Shown here one piece after another: positions 1 through 14,600 of a stretch of DNA of 60,000 nucleotides. A model generated the notes under the pieces. That model was not told the DNA's origin. It did not search any database and worked only from the letters and a program-made list of their open reading frames with translations. Source of the stretch: Nematostella vectensis (lineage: Eukaryota > Cnidaria > Anthozoa > Actiniaria > Edwardsiidae); assembly GCF_932526225.1 (NCBI RefSeq), contig NC_064043.1, positions 11,904,085 through 11,964,084 of the forward strand, given 5' to 3'. A program made the translations under genes and the position numbers. Every line of letters starts with the position of its first letter. Within the stretch, counting starts at the first letter, position 1.

Positions 1-3000
1 TTCATGGTGAAATGACACTTTCTATGCTGGCAGGTAATTCGTTGCCTGTGAAGTGCTTAGAGACTGTTAAAACACCCTCAGAAAAAAAGGAGACAGAGAT
101 AGGCCCTTTAGACCTAAGTCAAGTTGTATTGTATAGCGCAATGACGTATTTGGATATGCTTTTCTTCGATTCACTTGAAGCTCTTTACCCGCAAGCAAAG
201 ATACAGACTGCTCTAGAACTGTTTACTTAAAGTGTAAGAATTGTCATGGGAAATATTTCGCAGGTCATCTTTCCCAGTGTATTTTTTTTATTACGCTTTC
301 ACGATACAGGGCAGGGTATCTAGGGATACTTTCCTTATGTGATGAGCAAGGCTTTCTCACCTGGTTTACATTCTTTAAACGATCAAGCTTTTCACGTGGT
401 GTGTGTGGTTTCAGGTCAGTCAAAGTTGATTGCATCACTGTGTCCACGGTTCCCGTCAAGTCCACCATTGATGATCACATCCAGCAGCTGTTTGATGCAT
501 TGATGAGTTCTCTGCGCCGGTCCATCACGCAGGAGGTACAGACTATCGACACTTTCCTGACCTCGGGCATGGAGGCCCTATCCACACGACCACAGACGGT
601 GGAGGAGATAGGTGAAGCGAACCTCAAGCACACGGAGCTTACCTCACAAAAACCACAGGTACATTATCAAGGTTTAATGCCCCGCTGAACCTAATGTGCA
701 CAGGTACATAGTATTGAGAGTTAAGGCCCTATCAAAACTCATGTATACGGAGCTTACCTCACAAAAACCACAGGTACATAGTATTGAGAGTTAAGGCCCT
801 ATCAAAACTCATGTATACGGAGCATACCTCACAAAAACCACAGGTACATAGTATTGAGAGTTAAGGCCCTATCAAAACTCATGTATACGGAGCTTAACTC
901 ACAAAAACCACAGGTACATAGTATTGAGAGTTAAGGCCCCATCGAAACTCATGTATACGGAGCATACCTCACAAAAACCACAGGTACTGTACAGTTGAGA
1001 GTTAATGCCCCATCGAACCTCATGTATACGGAGCATACCTCACAAAAACCACAGGTACTGTACAGTTGAGAGTTAATGCCCCATCGAACCTCATGTATAC
1101 GGAGCATACCTCACAAAAACCACAGGTACTGTACAGTTGAGAGTTAATGCCCCATCGAACCTCATGTATACGGAGCATACCTCACAAAAACCACAGGTAC
1201 TGTACAGTTGAGAGTTAATGCCCCATCGAACCTCATGTATACGGAGCATACCTCACAAAAACCACAGGTACTGTACAGTTGAGAGTTAATGCCCCATCGA
1301 ACCTCATGTATACGGAGCATACCTCACAAAAACCACAGGTACTGTACAGTTGAGAGTTAATGCCCCATCGAACCTCATGTATACGGAGCATACCTTACAA
1401 AAGGTATATTAAGAGAAAAGAGGGGCAAACATGCTCATGAAGCTTTAAAACCTTACAAAAAACAGTGCATTGAGAGTTGTGTTTCCTCTCAAACTCCATG
1501 CACGCTGACCGTTCCGACAGGTACATTGAGATGAATATCCAACATCGGGAAGACCCTAAATTCCTGTACCTCCATAACTATTGCCCCTTTTGCTCCGACG
1601 TAGGGCTAAGGTTGGAAACGTCAGCGAACCAACTCTGTTTCCACAGAAGCACAGAGCATACCATTACAAACCTTTGCTGATTTATTTTCGCGATGGGTTA
1701 CTGGTTGTTATGGACGAGGGCTAAAGCACAATCTCCCCTTATTGTGGATATCGTTCCGGATGTTTTGTATTCGAACGGTTATCCTATCCTAGCGTTATTT
1801 CTTTGTTTCTCTGGGTTGACATTTCCGTGTCCAGGCGAAAATGGACTGTGTATTATCGGTGCTTGTTTCAGATCCAGCCTTTGTTCGAGAAAGCCGAGTC
1901 CAAGAACAAGCTGCTACGTAACGTGGCAGGGGGAGGGGTGGAGCAGATCGGACAACTGCAGGCGAGATGGGATAAGTTCGAGTTGATGCTGGAAAGCCAT
2001 GAACTTATGGTCAAAGAGCAGGTGAGAGTGCATGCTCCGCAAGAATTGACTCACGATGCGAGTAACATGAATCACACTAGACACGTAACGCAATAGATAA
2101 CTCACGGTGTAATGAACACGCATCACGCTAAAGATGTAACGCAATAAATAACTCAGTGTGTAATGAACACGCTGTAAAGCAATAAATAACTCACGGTGTA
2201 ATGAACACGCATCACGCCAGACATGTAACGCAATAAATAACTCAGTGTGTAATGAACACGCTGCAACGCAATAAATAACTCACGGTGTAATGAAAACGCA
2301 TCACGCTAGACATGTAACGCAATTAATAAGTTAGTGTGTAATGAACACGCTGTAACGCAATAAATAACTCACGGTGTAATGAACACGCATCACGCTAGAG
2401 ATGTAACGCAATAAATAACTCAGTGTGTAATGAACACGCTGTAACGCAATAAATAACTCATGATGTAATGAACACGCATCACGCTAGACATGTAACGCAA
2501 TAAATAACTTAGTGTGTAATGAACACGCTGTAACGCAATAAATAACTCACGGTGTAATGAACACGCATCAGGCTAGACATGTAGCGCAATAAATAACTTA
2601 GTGTGTAATGAACACGCTGTAACGCAATAAATAACTCACGGTGTAATGAACACGCATCACGCTAGACATGCATTGCAACAAATAACTCATGGTGTAATGA
2701 ACACGCATCACGCTAGACATGTAGCGCAATAAATAACTCATGGTGTAATGAACACGCATCACGCTAGACATGTAGCGCAATAAATAACTCATAATGTAAT
2801 GAACACGCATCACGCTAGACATGTAAGGCAATAAATAACTCATGATGTAATGAACACGCATCACGCTAGACATGTAGCGCAATAAATAACTCATGGTGTA
2901 ATGAACACGCATCACGCTAGACATGTAGCGCAATAAATAACTCATGATGTAATAAACACGCATCACGCTAAACATGTAACGCAATAAATAACTCAATGTA

Positions 3001-5570
3001 ATGAACACGCATCACGCTAGACATGTAACGCAATAAATAACTCACGGTGTAATGAACACCCATCACGCTAGACATGTAGCGCAATAAATAACTCATCATG
3101 TAATGATCACGCTAGGCATGTAAAACATTAATAATTCACAATGCAATTAACACGCATCACGCTAGACATGTAACGCAAGAAATAACTTACGGTGTAATGA
3201 ACGCGTATCACGTTAGACATTAATTGACACAGTAATTGACTTACGATGTATTTAACACGCATTAAGCTAGATATATAACAAAAAAGAAACTCACGATGTA
3301 ATTAACACGCATCACGCGCGATTGTTCTGTCGTCACGCATCTCGTGTATTTTCTCTCGTCCCTAGTATTTATTTAACATGTTATTTCACACTCTGTCCAG
3401 GTCGAGGTCATGAAGAGTAACGTGGAGTCACGCGTGCAGGCCTTCCAGCAGGAGCTGGACAAGTTTGCGGCACGCTGGCATCAGCTCAAACCCAAGGACA
3501 TAGACGTCGACACGGACCGTCAAGCGTGTATTGCCGCCGTCACGTCCGTCAAAGAGAGAAAGGCAGAGTTTGTAGAGCTGGAGGAAACCATGAAGAAGCT
3601 CATGTAAGATGAATAGAATCACACATCTTACATATTTATTACAAATGAAGGTTATTAAGGGTATAATTTAATGAGTTGAAATAGCTCGAGGAATGGAGGA
3701 AGCCATGACAAAAGTCAGTAAGGGGGTGGAGTGAATGTTCATGTAAATTGGAGTAGAATTACACATATTAAAAAAAATGCTTAGCCCTTTAAAATTGCGT
3801 ATTTGTCCAAGGAATATTTAGGGTATCATTGATGAGCTGGAGGAAGCCATGAAAAGAGTCGTGTAGGTTTATACAGGGAGAGGTGAACAGAAGGGGAGGG
3901 GTGGAGTGTATGTTTATGTTAGTTAGAATTAAACAACAATAAAGAAAAACTTTTTGGATTTACAGATTTTTCACAGGACATTAGGGTTACCTTATGAGGT
4001 GGGAATTATTTTATGCTTGTATTTCAAGGATTATCTTGTTTGATTTTCTTATTCGAAACCCTGTGATGTAAGTATTAGAGTACTTTTCCTTGGGAGAGCA
4101 CCGTAGATTAGGACACATGGACTTCCTTTTTGCATCATCCTTATTTCAAACCGTGTCATATTTGTCCTGTAACGAAGTTTCCCAAGTCTCGCTGAGGCTC
4201 TAATATATCTATTTGTGGGGTAGATTTGAGTGTAGTCATTTTGGAGTGACAGAGCCGCATTTTCCCGTGGCTGATGATCTGCGGCAGGATATCTCTACCA
4301 CTGAGGACATGTGGCGACTGTTCGAGGAGTTCAACACGGGTCTAGAGGAGCTCGCCAAGGAAGACTGGATATCCTTCAGGTAACTGGCCATGGTTCAGAA
4401 TGTGGTGTTACGGTGGCCTGAATATGTATTAGTATGCAGTATACTTCTGGTTTCACGGCCTGAACACCTATCAGTATGAAGTGTTTAATGTTGATTACCT
4501 CTGGTATCATGGTCTTAATTTGTATCAGTATGAAGTGTTTGATGTTGCTGGATATCCTATAGAAATTTAGATTGAACTTGCTTCAGAATGATATGGTTCT
4601 TTTTTTCTTGGTTCTGAGCCCTTTTACCTGTCTAAAGTTCTTTCTAAGAACTAAGTCTTGGGTGCAGACATATCTGGGAAAGGTTTTGAGCTCTTATATG
4701 GAGCTCTGGACTAAAAGCTCCTTATGTTCCTAGATCTCGCACATTCCTGTTTGATGATTTCCTGACTGGCTGGGGCGAGAATCTGCGGACCAAGGAGCCC
4801 ACTGTGATGACTGTACGCCTGCAGAAAGATGTCGAGAAGTACAAGGTGAGATGGTTCTTGCACGTTTCCATTTTCTTTATTTGTGAAGCACATTAATTAA
4901 GTATCTGTCGGACCAAGGATAATTTGATGGGCATGGGTTGTTGCTTTTGAGCTGTCTGCATGAAAATAAATGTATTACAATTCTTGGCGTTTTTCCACAA
5001 AGCTTGCGAGTCTTCTTTAGTAAAGATTTCCGGCTCTTTGAAGCGACATTGAAAGATCTTAAGGAACTTCACTGGCTACCTGTTGCTTCTAGAATAGACT
5101 TTAAAATTCTTACAATCACACATAAAGCTCTCCACAACCAGGCTCCTGAATATATCACTGAACTCTTAACACCGTATACGCCATCTCGATCCCTTAGATC
5201 TGCTAACAAGAACCTTCTCGTCATTCCTAAATCACGAACAAAAACTTATGGGGACAGATCTTTTTCAAACTTTGCAGCTAAATTATGGAACTCCCTCCCC
5301 CTACACATTAGAAACACCGACTGTCTCAGCAAATTTAAATCGTCTTTAAAGACGTACTTATTTTGTAAGCACTACAACAATTGATTAGTTTTTAACCATT
5401 AGAAATATTATCATAAGTATTAGTATTAAGATATATATATATATATATATTTGCATCAGTTATATATGTGTAAGATAGAGTTTTAGCTAAATTATTGAGT
5501 AGAATAGAGTAGGATGTTTGTAAAGCATTGAGATTTTTATAATGCTATATTAAATTATTATTATTATTAC

Positions 5571-5660
<90 letters not shown>

Positions 5661-8600
5661 CTCACGCTGACATGATAATCCACTCCTTCCAAAGATCAAG
5701 CAATTTCCCTCTTCAAGCCTTGTTCAAAATGTTGGTACTGTAGTTCGCCAGCATTGCCTTTGTTATGTCGTCAGTCGAGATAGACTTCGCCAGGATTAAT
5801 GCCCTATGCAGGTCCAGTTTTCCCGGGTTTTAGTCGTGGTAGGTCCAGTGCTAATGCTGCCTTATTCGCCAATCAGAATGTGGTTCCGCTGCTGAAATAC
5901 GTGCGAGGTGAAGCCCTGTCCCAGGACCACTGGCTGGAGCTGTTCAGGCTGCTCAAGATGCCAAAGGGCACAACCCTTGAGAAGCTCACATTTGGATCGG
6001 TTCTGGAATCAGCGGACCAGATCGTCACACATGCCGACGTTCTTAAGGTACAGTGGACCCATTCCGAAAGGGGGGGAACAGTGTGGTCCCAATTCACGAT
6101 GGTATGATTGACTACGCGCCCTTCTCAGACGAAAAATGGATTTGAATTCTCAGAGGTCGCGCAACAGCGAACTCGGCTATAAGCGTGTTACATAGTTTTT
6201 TTTCACCATTAGTAAATCACTTTTACCTAGTTTGTGTAATAATGTGACCACCATTTTGCTATTCCAAGTCACGAAAAGGCTAATTAAAGAAAATAGCTGG
6301 GAAACCTTCAATCGACTTTGAACTACAATCATGGTTAGGTATTTGCAGGTTCTCTTGCAAGTAAACCATTTTGATGTCAAAATAGGAAAAAAATAATTCT
6401 GGAGTGGCTGCTTTTTCACGTATTCTCTTTCAAACAGGAACTGAATAGTCGTGCCCAGGGCGAAGTATCCATCCGTGAGGCGCTGCGCGAGCTCGAGCTG
6501 TGGGGGGCTGGGGCCGTGTTTTCTCTGACGTCATACAGTGACTCGCATGAGAAAGAGTTGTCAATCATCAAGGACTGGAAAGAGCTTGTCAATCAAGTTG
6601 GCGATAATCAGTGCCTGTTGCAGTCACTTAAAGACTCCCCATACTACAAGGGCTTCGAAGACAAGGCGTCTATTTGGGAGGGCCGACTTGCCGACCTGGA
6701 CGAATACCTTCACAACCTCAACCAAATCCAGCGCAAGTGGGTCTACCTTGAACCCATCTTTGGCCGAGGCGCGTTGCCTAGGGAACAAGGACGCTTCAAG
6801 AGGGTCGATGACGACTTCCGGTTAGTTTAACTCTATTCCCAACATGAATGGCTTCTAAAACTTATGCGTGATTGGCAACCATTACTGTATTATGTATGAC
6901 GAATAATGTTAACTAACTTAACTCTGCTGCTCGATGATGACTTACGACTAGTTAAACTTTATTCCCAGTATGAATTGCTACTAAACACTTAAAGCCGCAT
7001 CGTCACCAGTTTACTTCCGGAGGTCCGACGGAAACCTCAACCGTTAAAATACAAAAGAATCTATTAAAATCCGGGATATTAAACAGGCCATCCGCTCTAA
7101 ATTATCAATCACATCGTCAAAGAAACTTCTAATAAACACACTGCTTTCAATATTTTGAAATATTTTTCGCATTTTCCGTTAAAAATCTTCGGAAATACGT
7201 AATCGACCGGAAGTAAACTGGTGACAATGCGGCTTTAAGCGTAAATCATGTAACATAAAGTTAACTGGGTACACGGGTTGACCAGTGTGTTAGGCGTCAG
7301 CTTATTGGGCCTCTCACCTCTGCTCAAACGGGTTCGATTCCCGGTTGAGGATGCTATCTTTCTGTTTCTCAGCGCTGAACGACGGGACATTATTAATACA
7401 TACGTAATAGAATTTTAGATTTGAAGCGCTTAGATCATGATTTATACTATATTAAACACTATGTATATGCTATTTTTTTTCCTCTGCTCCTGTGTTTAGT
7501 TCTATTATGATGGACGTCTCTAAGGATAACCGCGTGCTGTCATTGGTTGGCCGACCTGGTATTAGGAACACGCTGGTCACATTGCTCGACCAACTGCAGC
7601 GCTGTCAGAAATCTCTCAATGAATTCCTAGAGGTAAGGTGTGATGTGAGAGCGGTTCTCGTGAGAAGTAACAGGATCACCGGCCGTATTCAGGTGGTATG
7701 ATCACAAAACTCAACGAAGTATATGTAGTGGTTTAGAAAGGATCTGGAAATATCCAAAACAACACGAAATCAATTTTGGAATTTGAGCGCAGAGTGTTGA
7801 ATTGATGAGTTCGAAAGCAAAAAGTACCTTTGATGTTCCAAGATTAAAGAGGAGAACCACAAATCACCCCAAAAATACGCTTTGTGTGAACAGTTCAGAT
7901 TTACAGTTCAAAATAATGATATTGCAGTTTATTCCGGCAATACTCTTTTTTAAGCTCTCACCTTGGATTATAGACTTTTGTAAGGCGTCCCCGGCAATTG
8001 TTAGATCATTACTATAATCACCTTATTTGTCTTTTTAATTGGGTTCTTACCGTAACTTTAAAAAACATTTTCCCTTCAGGAAAAGCGGTCTCTTTTCCCT
8101 CGATTTTACTTCATCGGTGATGACGACCTGTTAGAAATTCTCGGCCAAGCGACGAACCCAACAGTGATCCAGTCGCATTTGAAAAAGCTGTTTGCAGGGA
8201 TTCACCATGTGGGCTTTGACGAGGGGAACAAGACGATAATCGCCATAAAGTCCATCGAGGGTGAGGTCGTGCCTCTCAAACGACCTGTCAATATCACCCC
8301 GGAGGTCGAGGTAATACCATAGGTTTCTTCCTGGCCGGGCACCCAGAATGAGGTCGACTGACCTCTTTTTAGGACTGGGCGGCGAGATCAGTCATGGTTA
8401 TGTGAGCTGTTATACTTTTATAAGTTTGGCTTTGTTACATTTTCTGTGTGTTATCGTTGTGTGTTATTTCCGAGTGTTATTGTACCGGAGCAATGTATAT
8501 ACCCCGCCATAATAGTTGTACAAAGATAAATTCATACCTTAATATTTCTAAAGACCGAATTATGTGACAGGATGTTCCGAAGTTTAGCTATCGTGCCTGC

Positions 8601-11600
8601 ATTTAGAAATTTAACAAAAGTCTATTGTTCTACTTGTATAGGTTTTACTTGGTTATATTTCCTATTTAAAAAAGTGTAAAAAATCTGTTTTCCCCCTTTT
8701 GCAGGCATGGCTGGGTCATCTCGCCGTCGAGATGAAGGACACTTTGAGGGAACTCCTTACTCAATGTCTGGACATAAGTAGAAAGGGAGGCGGAAGTGGC
8801 GTCGACCCATCCAAATTTCCCTCACAGGTTTGCTATATTACCCTTAAACGTGCGTGACAATTTGCATCAATTCCTTACGTAATTGAGAGCAACTGGAGTC
8901 AGATTTGGATATAATATTTTCACGAGATCAATTAAAATCAAATATTGGATATTTTTCTGATGTAAACATCTGATCAAATCTGTTTACCAAAAACTGTAAC
9001 TGAGATTTCAGAGATTTGGATATAATATTTTCACGAGATCAACTGAAATCAAATATTGGATATTTTTCTGATGAGAGCATCTGATCAAATCTGTTTACCA
9101 AAAACTGTAACTGAGATTTCAGGAATATAACGTTAGCGCGACACATCTTGTAATGATTTGATGGATACCAAACGCGAACTACAATTGACTCTGAACACGC
9201 CCGTACCTTGTGGACAGATTTTGAACCTGGCGGAGCAAGTCCAGTTCACGGAGCGATGTGAGGTGGCCATTAAAAGCGGGAGCCTCCAGGAGTTCCTGAT
9301 CGAGATGGAATCCCAGTTGGAGTCGTACACGAGTGCAGACGTGCAGGGGTCCGGGGAGCCTGGGGATAGTCACGTGTTGGAACTCAAGCTCAAGGCGCTC
9401 ATCCTAGACACCATTCACTCCATCGAGGTGGTCCAGAACTTGATCAAGGCGGGGGTCAAGTCTTTGGATGAGTGGATGTGGCAGAAGCAGTTACGATTCT
9501 ACATGCACAAAGGTACCCATCAGCTTTTTCTTGCTAGTACTAGCTCTAGCCGTCTCTAACTAGTAAAACAAAGCCTGGCGCTATGTGTCATAAGAAGCAC
9601 CAGTAATTCCTTAGCATTTCCGCTTTGAAAAATCAGAATCTTATACTATGTGTTAAGGGAATGATTAAAGAAGGCCAATCTCGCTCAATGGCGAGCCACA
9701 CAAAGCTTCCATTTCCATCGGCTAATTCAAGCAAGTAAATAAGATATTTTCAATCAATTATCGACAATGCGAAAAAATGCGAAAAAAAAGCTGCATTTTC
9801 AATGATAAACAATAACAAAGGAGTAGGAGTGGCCAACAAACAAATCAAAACATTATTCGTCATTCATATTATAGGTCGTTCTCCTATTGACTATTCCCTG
9901 GGTAAAAAAAAAACTGTGAACATACTTTACTTTGTTTACTGCAGGCGAATGCATGATTCGCATGTGTGACGCCGAGTTCCATTACACATACGAGTATCAA
10001 GGAAACGCACCTAAGCTGGTCCACACCCCCCTGACGGACAAGTGCTACCTGACGCTCACACAAGGAATGCACATGGGTCTGGGGGGGAACCCTTACGGAC
10101 CTGCTGGTACCGGCAAGACCGAGTCTGTGAAAGCTCTTGGGGGATTGTTTGGGCGCCAAGTGCTTGTCTTCAACTGTGACGAGGTAGGTCAAGTTGATCT
10201 TATTTAAAGCTTTTCAGGAAGCTATAAACTTCTTGCTAGAAGGAAAACTATGGTCAGCCGTTGGAGCCAAGTGCTTGTCATCAACTGTGACGAGGTAGAT
10301 CAAGTTGATCTTATTTATAGCTTTTCAGGAAGCTTTAAACTTCTTGCTAGAAGGAAAACTATGGGCAATCGTTGGAGTCAAGTGCTTGTCTTCAACTGTG
10401 ACGAGGTAGATCAAGTTGATCTTATTTATAGCTTTTTAGGAAGCTATAAACTTCTTGCTAGAAGGAAAACTGTGGCCAGCCGTTGGAGCCTACCTTCTGT
10501 TCACCTTGTGTGTAACCGTAGACGAAACGGTTGATCTTACGCTTTGTGGCGAGAGAAGGGTTAGAGAAAGGATGTACGTTCTATTGTTTAAAATGGTGTC
10601 TGGCCATAGTGAACGCGAGATGCGCCTAGTAATATGCTAGCCTTTAGCTATGAGAATGTTCATTTACTCTATTGTTGGTCACACTATCGCTGTTAAGGCA
10701 CCAACCGATGGTACTACTTAATGGTTGTCTACTACTTAAGAAAGTCTGATATTTGATAAAATTACTGAGGGTGGTTTGTATTCTAGGGCATCGATGTGAA
10801 ATCCATGGGTCGCATCTTTATCGGACTGGTGAAGTGTGGGGCATGGGGTTGTTTTGACGAGTTCAACCGTTTGGAAGAGGCCGTCCTGTCTGCGGTATCT
10901 ATGCAAATCCAAACCATTCAAGCTGCTCTCAAATCCAAGATGGCATCTACGGAGCTCCTGGGTAGACAAGTAAGGGCATAATGTATATGTTACGATATTA
11001 GGTATTTGGATGGTATTATCGGTGCGGAATTTATGGGTACATAAGTGAGGGGTAGAATGATAGGAAATAACGTGCTGTCAGCTGTACGAAGCGTCTTGGT
11101 AGAGAAGTAAGGGGATGATTCACAGTAGTACCTCTATTAAGCGGCTACTAGACAAAATCCCACAATATTTTACCCTTCAAGGCTATAATGTCCCTATATC
11201 GAGGGACATTATAAAACCGGCGTATTGTGTCATAAAACTATTCTGTTTTTTTGTTTTTAAATCAATGACTTTTTTTCGTTAAAGATCGACATCGACTTCA
11301 ATTCGGGAATCTTCATCACTCTCAATCCTGCTGGAAAGGGCTACGGTGGCAGGCAGAAGCTTCCGGACAACTTGAAGCAGTTGTTCCGCCCGGTTGCCAT
11401 GTCCCGGCCGGACAATGAGCTAATCGCGGAGACGATCATGTTCTCCGAAGGATTCAAAGAGGCTAAGAGTCTAGGGAGAAAGCTGGTCGCCATCTTCAAC
11501 TTATCCAAGTATGTTATTCAGGGCGTTACACAACAACACTTTTTACCCTATGAACCCTATGCATAACTCACTCTCTTTGGTCTGACTGGTGATTCCAATT

Positions 11601-14600
11601 GTTACCGAATTTGTTTATTTATTTCATGAGCTTCAAATTCGAAGGAGAATGAAGTTTGCTACGAAAGGGCTGTAAAGTTGATATTCAGAGCTATATTCAA
11701 ATCCTTTCTTTTTTCAGGGAGCTGTTGTCAAAACAGCAACACTACGACTGGGGTCTGCGTGCACTCAAGACGATACTGAAGGGATGCGGTAATTTGTTAC
11801 AATCACATAAGCAATCTGGTGAAAAGGGTACGTGTTCTGTTAACTAAAGAATTTAGGCGCGCGTGGCAATTGAAGCCCTCTGTTGTTTTCAAGCTACTCT
11901 ATGCTCTCTCACATTCAAATGGCTTTTCCCCGTAGTTAACCCAAGTATCGAGGCGCGCGTTGTGGTGCAGGCTCTCCGTGTAAACACACTGTCGAAGCTG
12001 ACGTTTGCAGACTCGCGCCGTTTTGATGCGCTGGTACAGGATGTATTCCCTGGTGTGGACGTAAAGGGAGTCGAGTACATGGAGCTAGCAGAAGCACTCA
12101 GAGCTGCTGCCAAGGAATGTAATCTTGTCGTTATGGAAACGCAGGTAACAAAATTGGGAACGCTACTCTAGGCCCAATACAAACGCCGTTCTTTTAATGT
12201 ACCGTTTCAAATGCAAATCAACATTGAACAATCGAATTGGTTCATTTGCATGCATTTACATTGGGAACGGTACATGAAAAAAAAAAAAAAAAAAAAAACG
12301 GCGCCTAGGTAACCTTGACATGTTTTTAGTCAAAACGAAGTTGTTTAACTGACAGTATTATACTGTAAAATTTGGATATGCCCACCCTTCCCTTAAACAT
12401 AAGACCATCAGAAAGTCCTTTTTGAAGTTTAAGCCTTTGACCTTTTACGTGACAACCAAAGAACACTTCCTTAAAGGCTTAATGTTGCTCTGTCGAATAA
12501 AAAAAAAGGTTCTACAGTAAACAAATAGTTGTCATTCTGAAACGCTTATTCGCTGGACTGTGTTTTTCTAGGTTAAGAAGGCTTTAGAGTTGTACGAGCA
12601 GCTCCGACAGCGCATGGGTGTGGTCGTTATCGGCCCGTCTGGGTCCGGTAAGAGCACCATCTGGCGACTCCTACGCCTGGCTCTTGGCAAGATTGGCCAG
12701 ACCGTCAAGCAGTACACCATGAACCCAAAGGCTATGCCAAGGACGCAGGTGAGGGAGAGGGGGTCAACCTGACATAGTTAGGGGGGTACTCTTGAGTAAA
12801 GGGTAGGGGGTCATGTTTATATAGGTAGGGGTTACTGTTTTTTAGTAAGGGGGACACGCTTGAGTAAAGGGTAGGAGGAAACGCTTATATAGATAGGGGG
12901 TTACGTTTTTTATATTGAGGGGATACACTTGAGTATAGGGTAGGGGGTCACGCTGACATTTGTAGGGGGTTACGGTTTCATAGCGGAGCCCGCGCGGAGC
13001 TCCATAGGTATAGAAATTGGTCATAAACTAGGCGACTCAAAATTTGTGGTCAATGACGTCATGTCACACGCTGTCAGCTGGCTGTACCACTCACGTGACC
13101 AGCTCATGCGACCAGGCCAGCTAATTGATTGATCGCTCTAAACCAATGACACACTGGCTCCGACAGGAACTGGGGGGGGGGAGGGGCTTGGAAAAGCCGG
13201 GAGGGGGACTAAGCCTATTCTGACTTTCGACATCAAACGATCAACGGAACACAAGCTGGCAGGGAAGAATTGACGAAAAAAGTGTTTAATAGAGAAAATG
13301 CAACTAATTATCCAGTCAAATGGCCGTATGAAAATAAGAATTGGAAGGATACATCTGTCTACTGCTTTGTTCTTACAAGCTCGGAATATCGGCTCGACTT
13401 CGGTGGTTGAAAACTTTATAGTTGAAGGAAACGGCTACAAAACCAGCAGCATTTATCAGGGAATTGTCGAGGCTCTGCACTACTATTCTCATTCTGATGT
13501 TACAGAGCAAAAATAAAAAAAGAAAAGCTTTATTTATGATAGCTAAAACACGGAATTGTTCTCCTAAACGAGCGAACACCACAAGGCAAACAACATGGAC
13601 AGTCAAGGTGAGAAACGAAAATTTCAATTCAAAATAGTGTGAATAAAATATATGAATCAAAACGTAATTCCTGTTATATTCCTTTTAAGAGTAATTCTTT
13701 TTGTTTGCAAATATTTCTGATAATAATCCTTAAACAAAACGATTTTCGTCGTTTTAACTTCTCTGATTTTCCCGGTGTCACTATTCAATTATCTTGCTTC
13801 CACCGTGTTTTTAATTGGCTGAGAGATCAATTTTTTGAACGCTGATTGGATGCTATTTTGGCGCGCACTAAAACGGCTTCCCAGTTCTGTTATAATCGAA
13901 AAAGAAACTTTTCCTCAAATAAGAAAAATACATCTACAAATCAAGACTTATCTAGCTCAGGTAAGAACGACCTTGATGACTCATGTATACACAGTTGTGT
14001 TGGTAAAACTATGTATCATTAAGCTTATTTTTAAATTGAGAATTCATTTGCTATTTATTGGCAAGTGTGAGGAAAAACAAAAAGCATTTCGCAATCATCC
14101 TTGCAAAGTCTTTCTCTTTTCTTTATCTCCTGTCTATGCTGTTTTTGTCCCAAATTTTATGTTAAATACACAAAAACGTCAAAATGTCTCTCTTTCTTTC
14201 TCATATAAAGCCAATATTGATCTGTTTGTTTCTGTTTGGTAAGGATACTAATCTAATCATTTGTTTTCCTCTATGTTTGTTCTCATGTTTTAAGAAAATT
14301 AGAAAATTGAAATAACAACGAACGATTTTTTTCTGATTCAGGTGAACTGTTAATATCCAAAAGCCATGATGTGAGACTGAATAAAGACATGGATGATGAG
14401 CATCATATTTTAGCAAAATATGTAGCTTTCCTTTCTTCACTTAAAATATGTTTTTCCTTTTCAATCAATCTCGTTCTACTTATGAGTAGCAATAATTTGA
14501 TTCGCTGTTCAGCATCCTTTGTGCATTTAAGATATTATAAAATAGATACATTCAAGTTTATTCAGAACCTACATTTCTGCGTCTTCACCATATCTGCTAT

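Noticed and set aside
412-419. Exon 2 acceptor at 413-414
   Set aside because: It gives the wrong phase with exon 1; the AG at 418-419 restores the frame and the family sequence.
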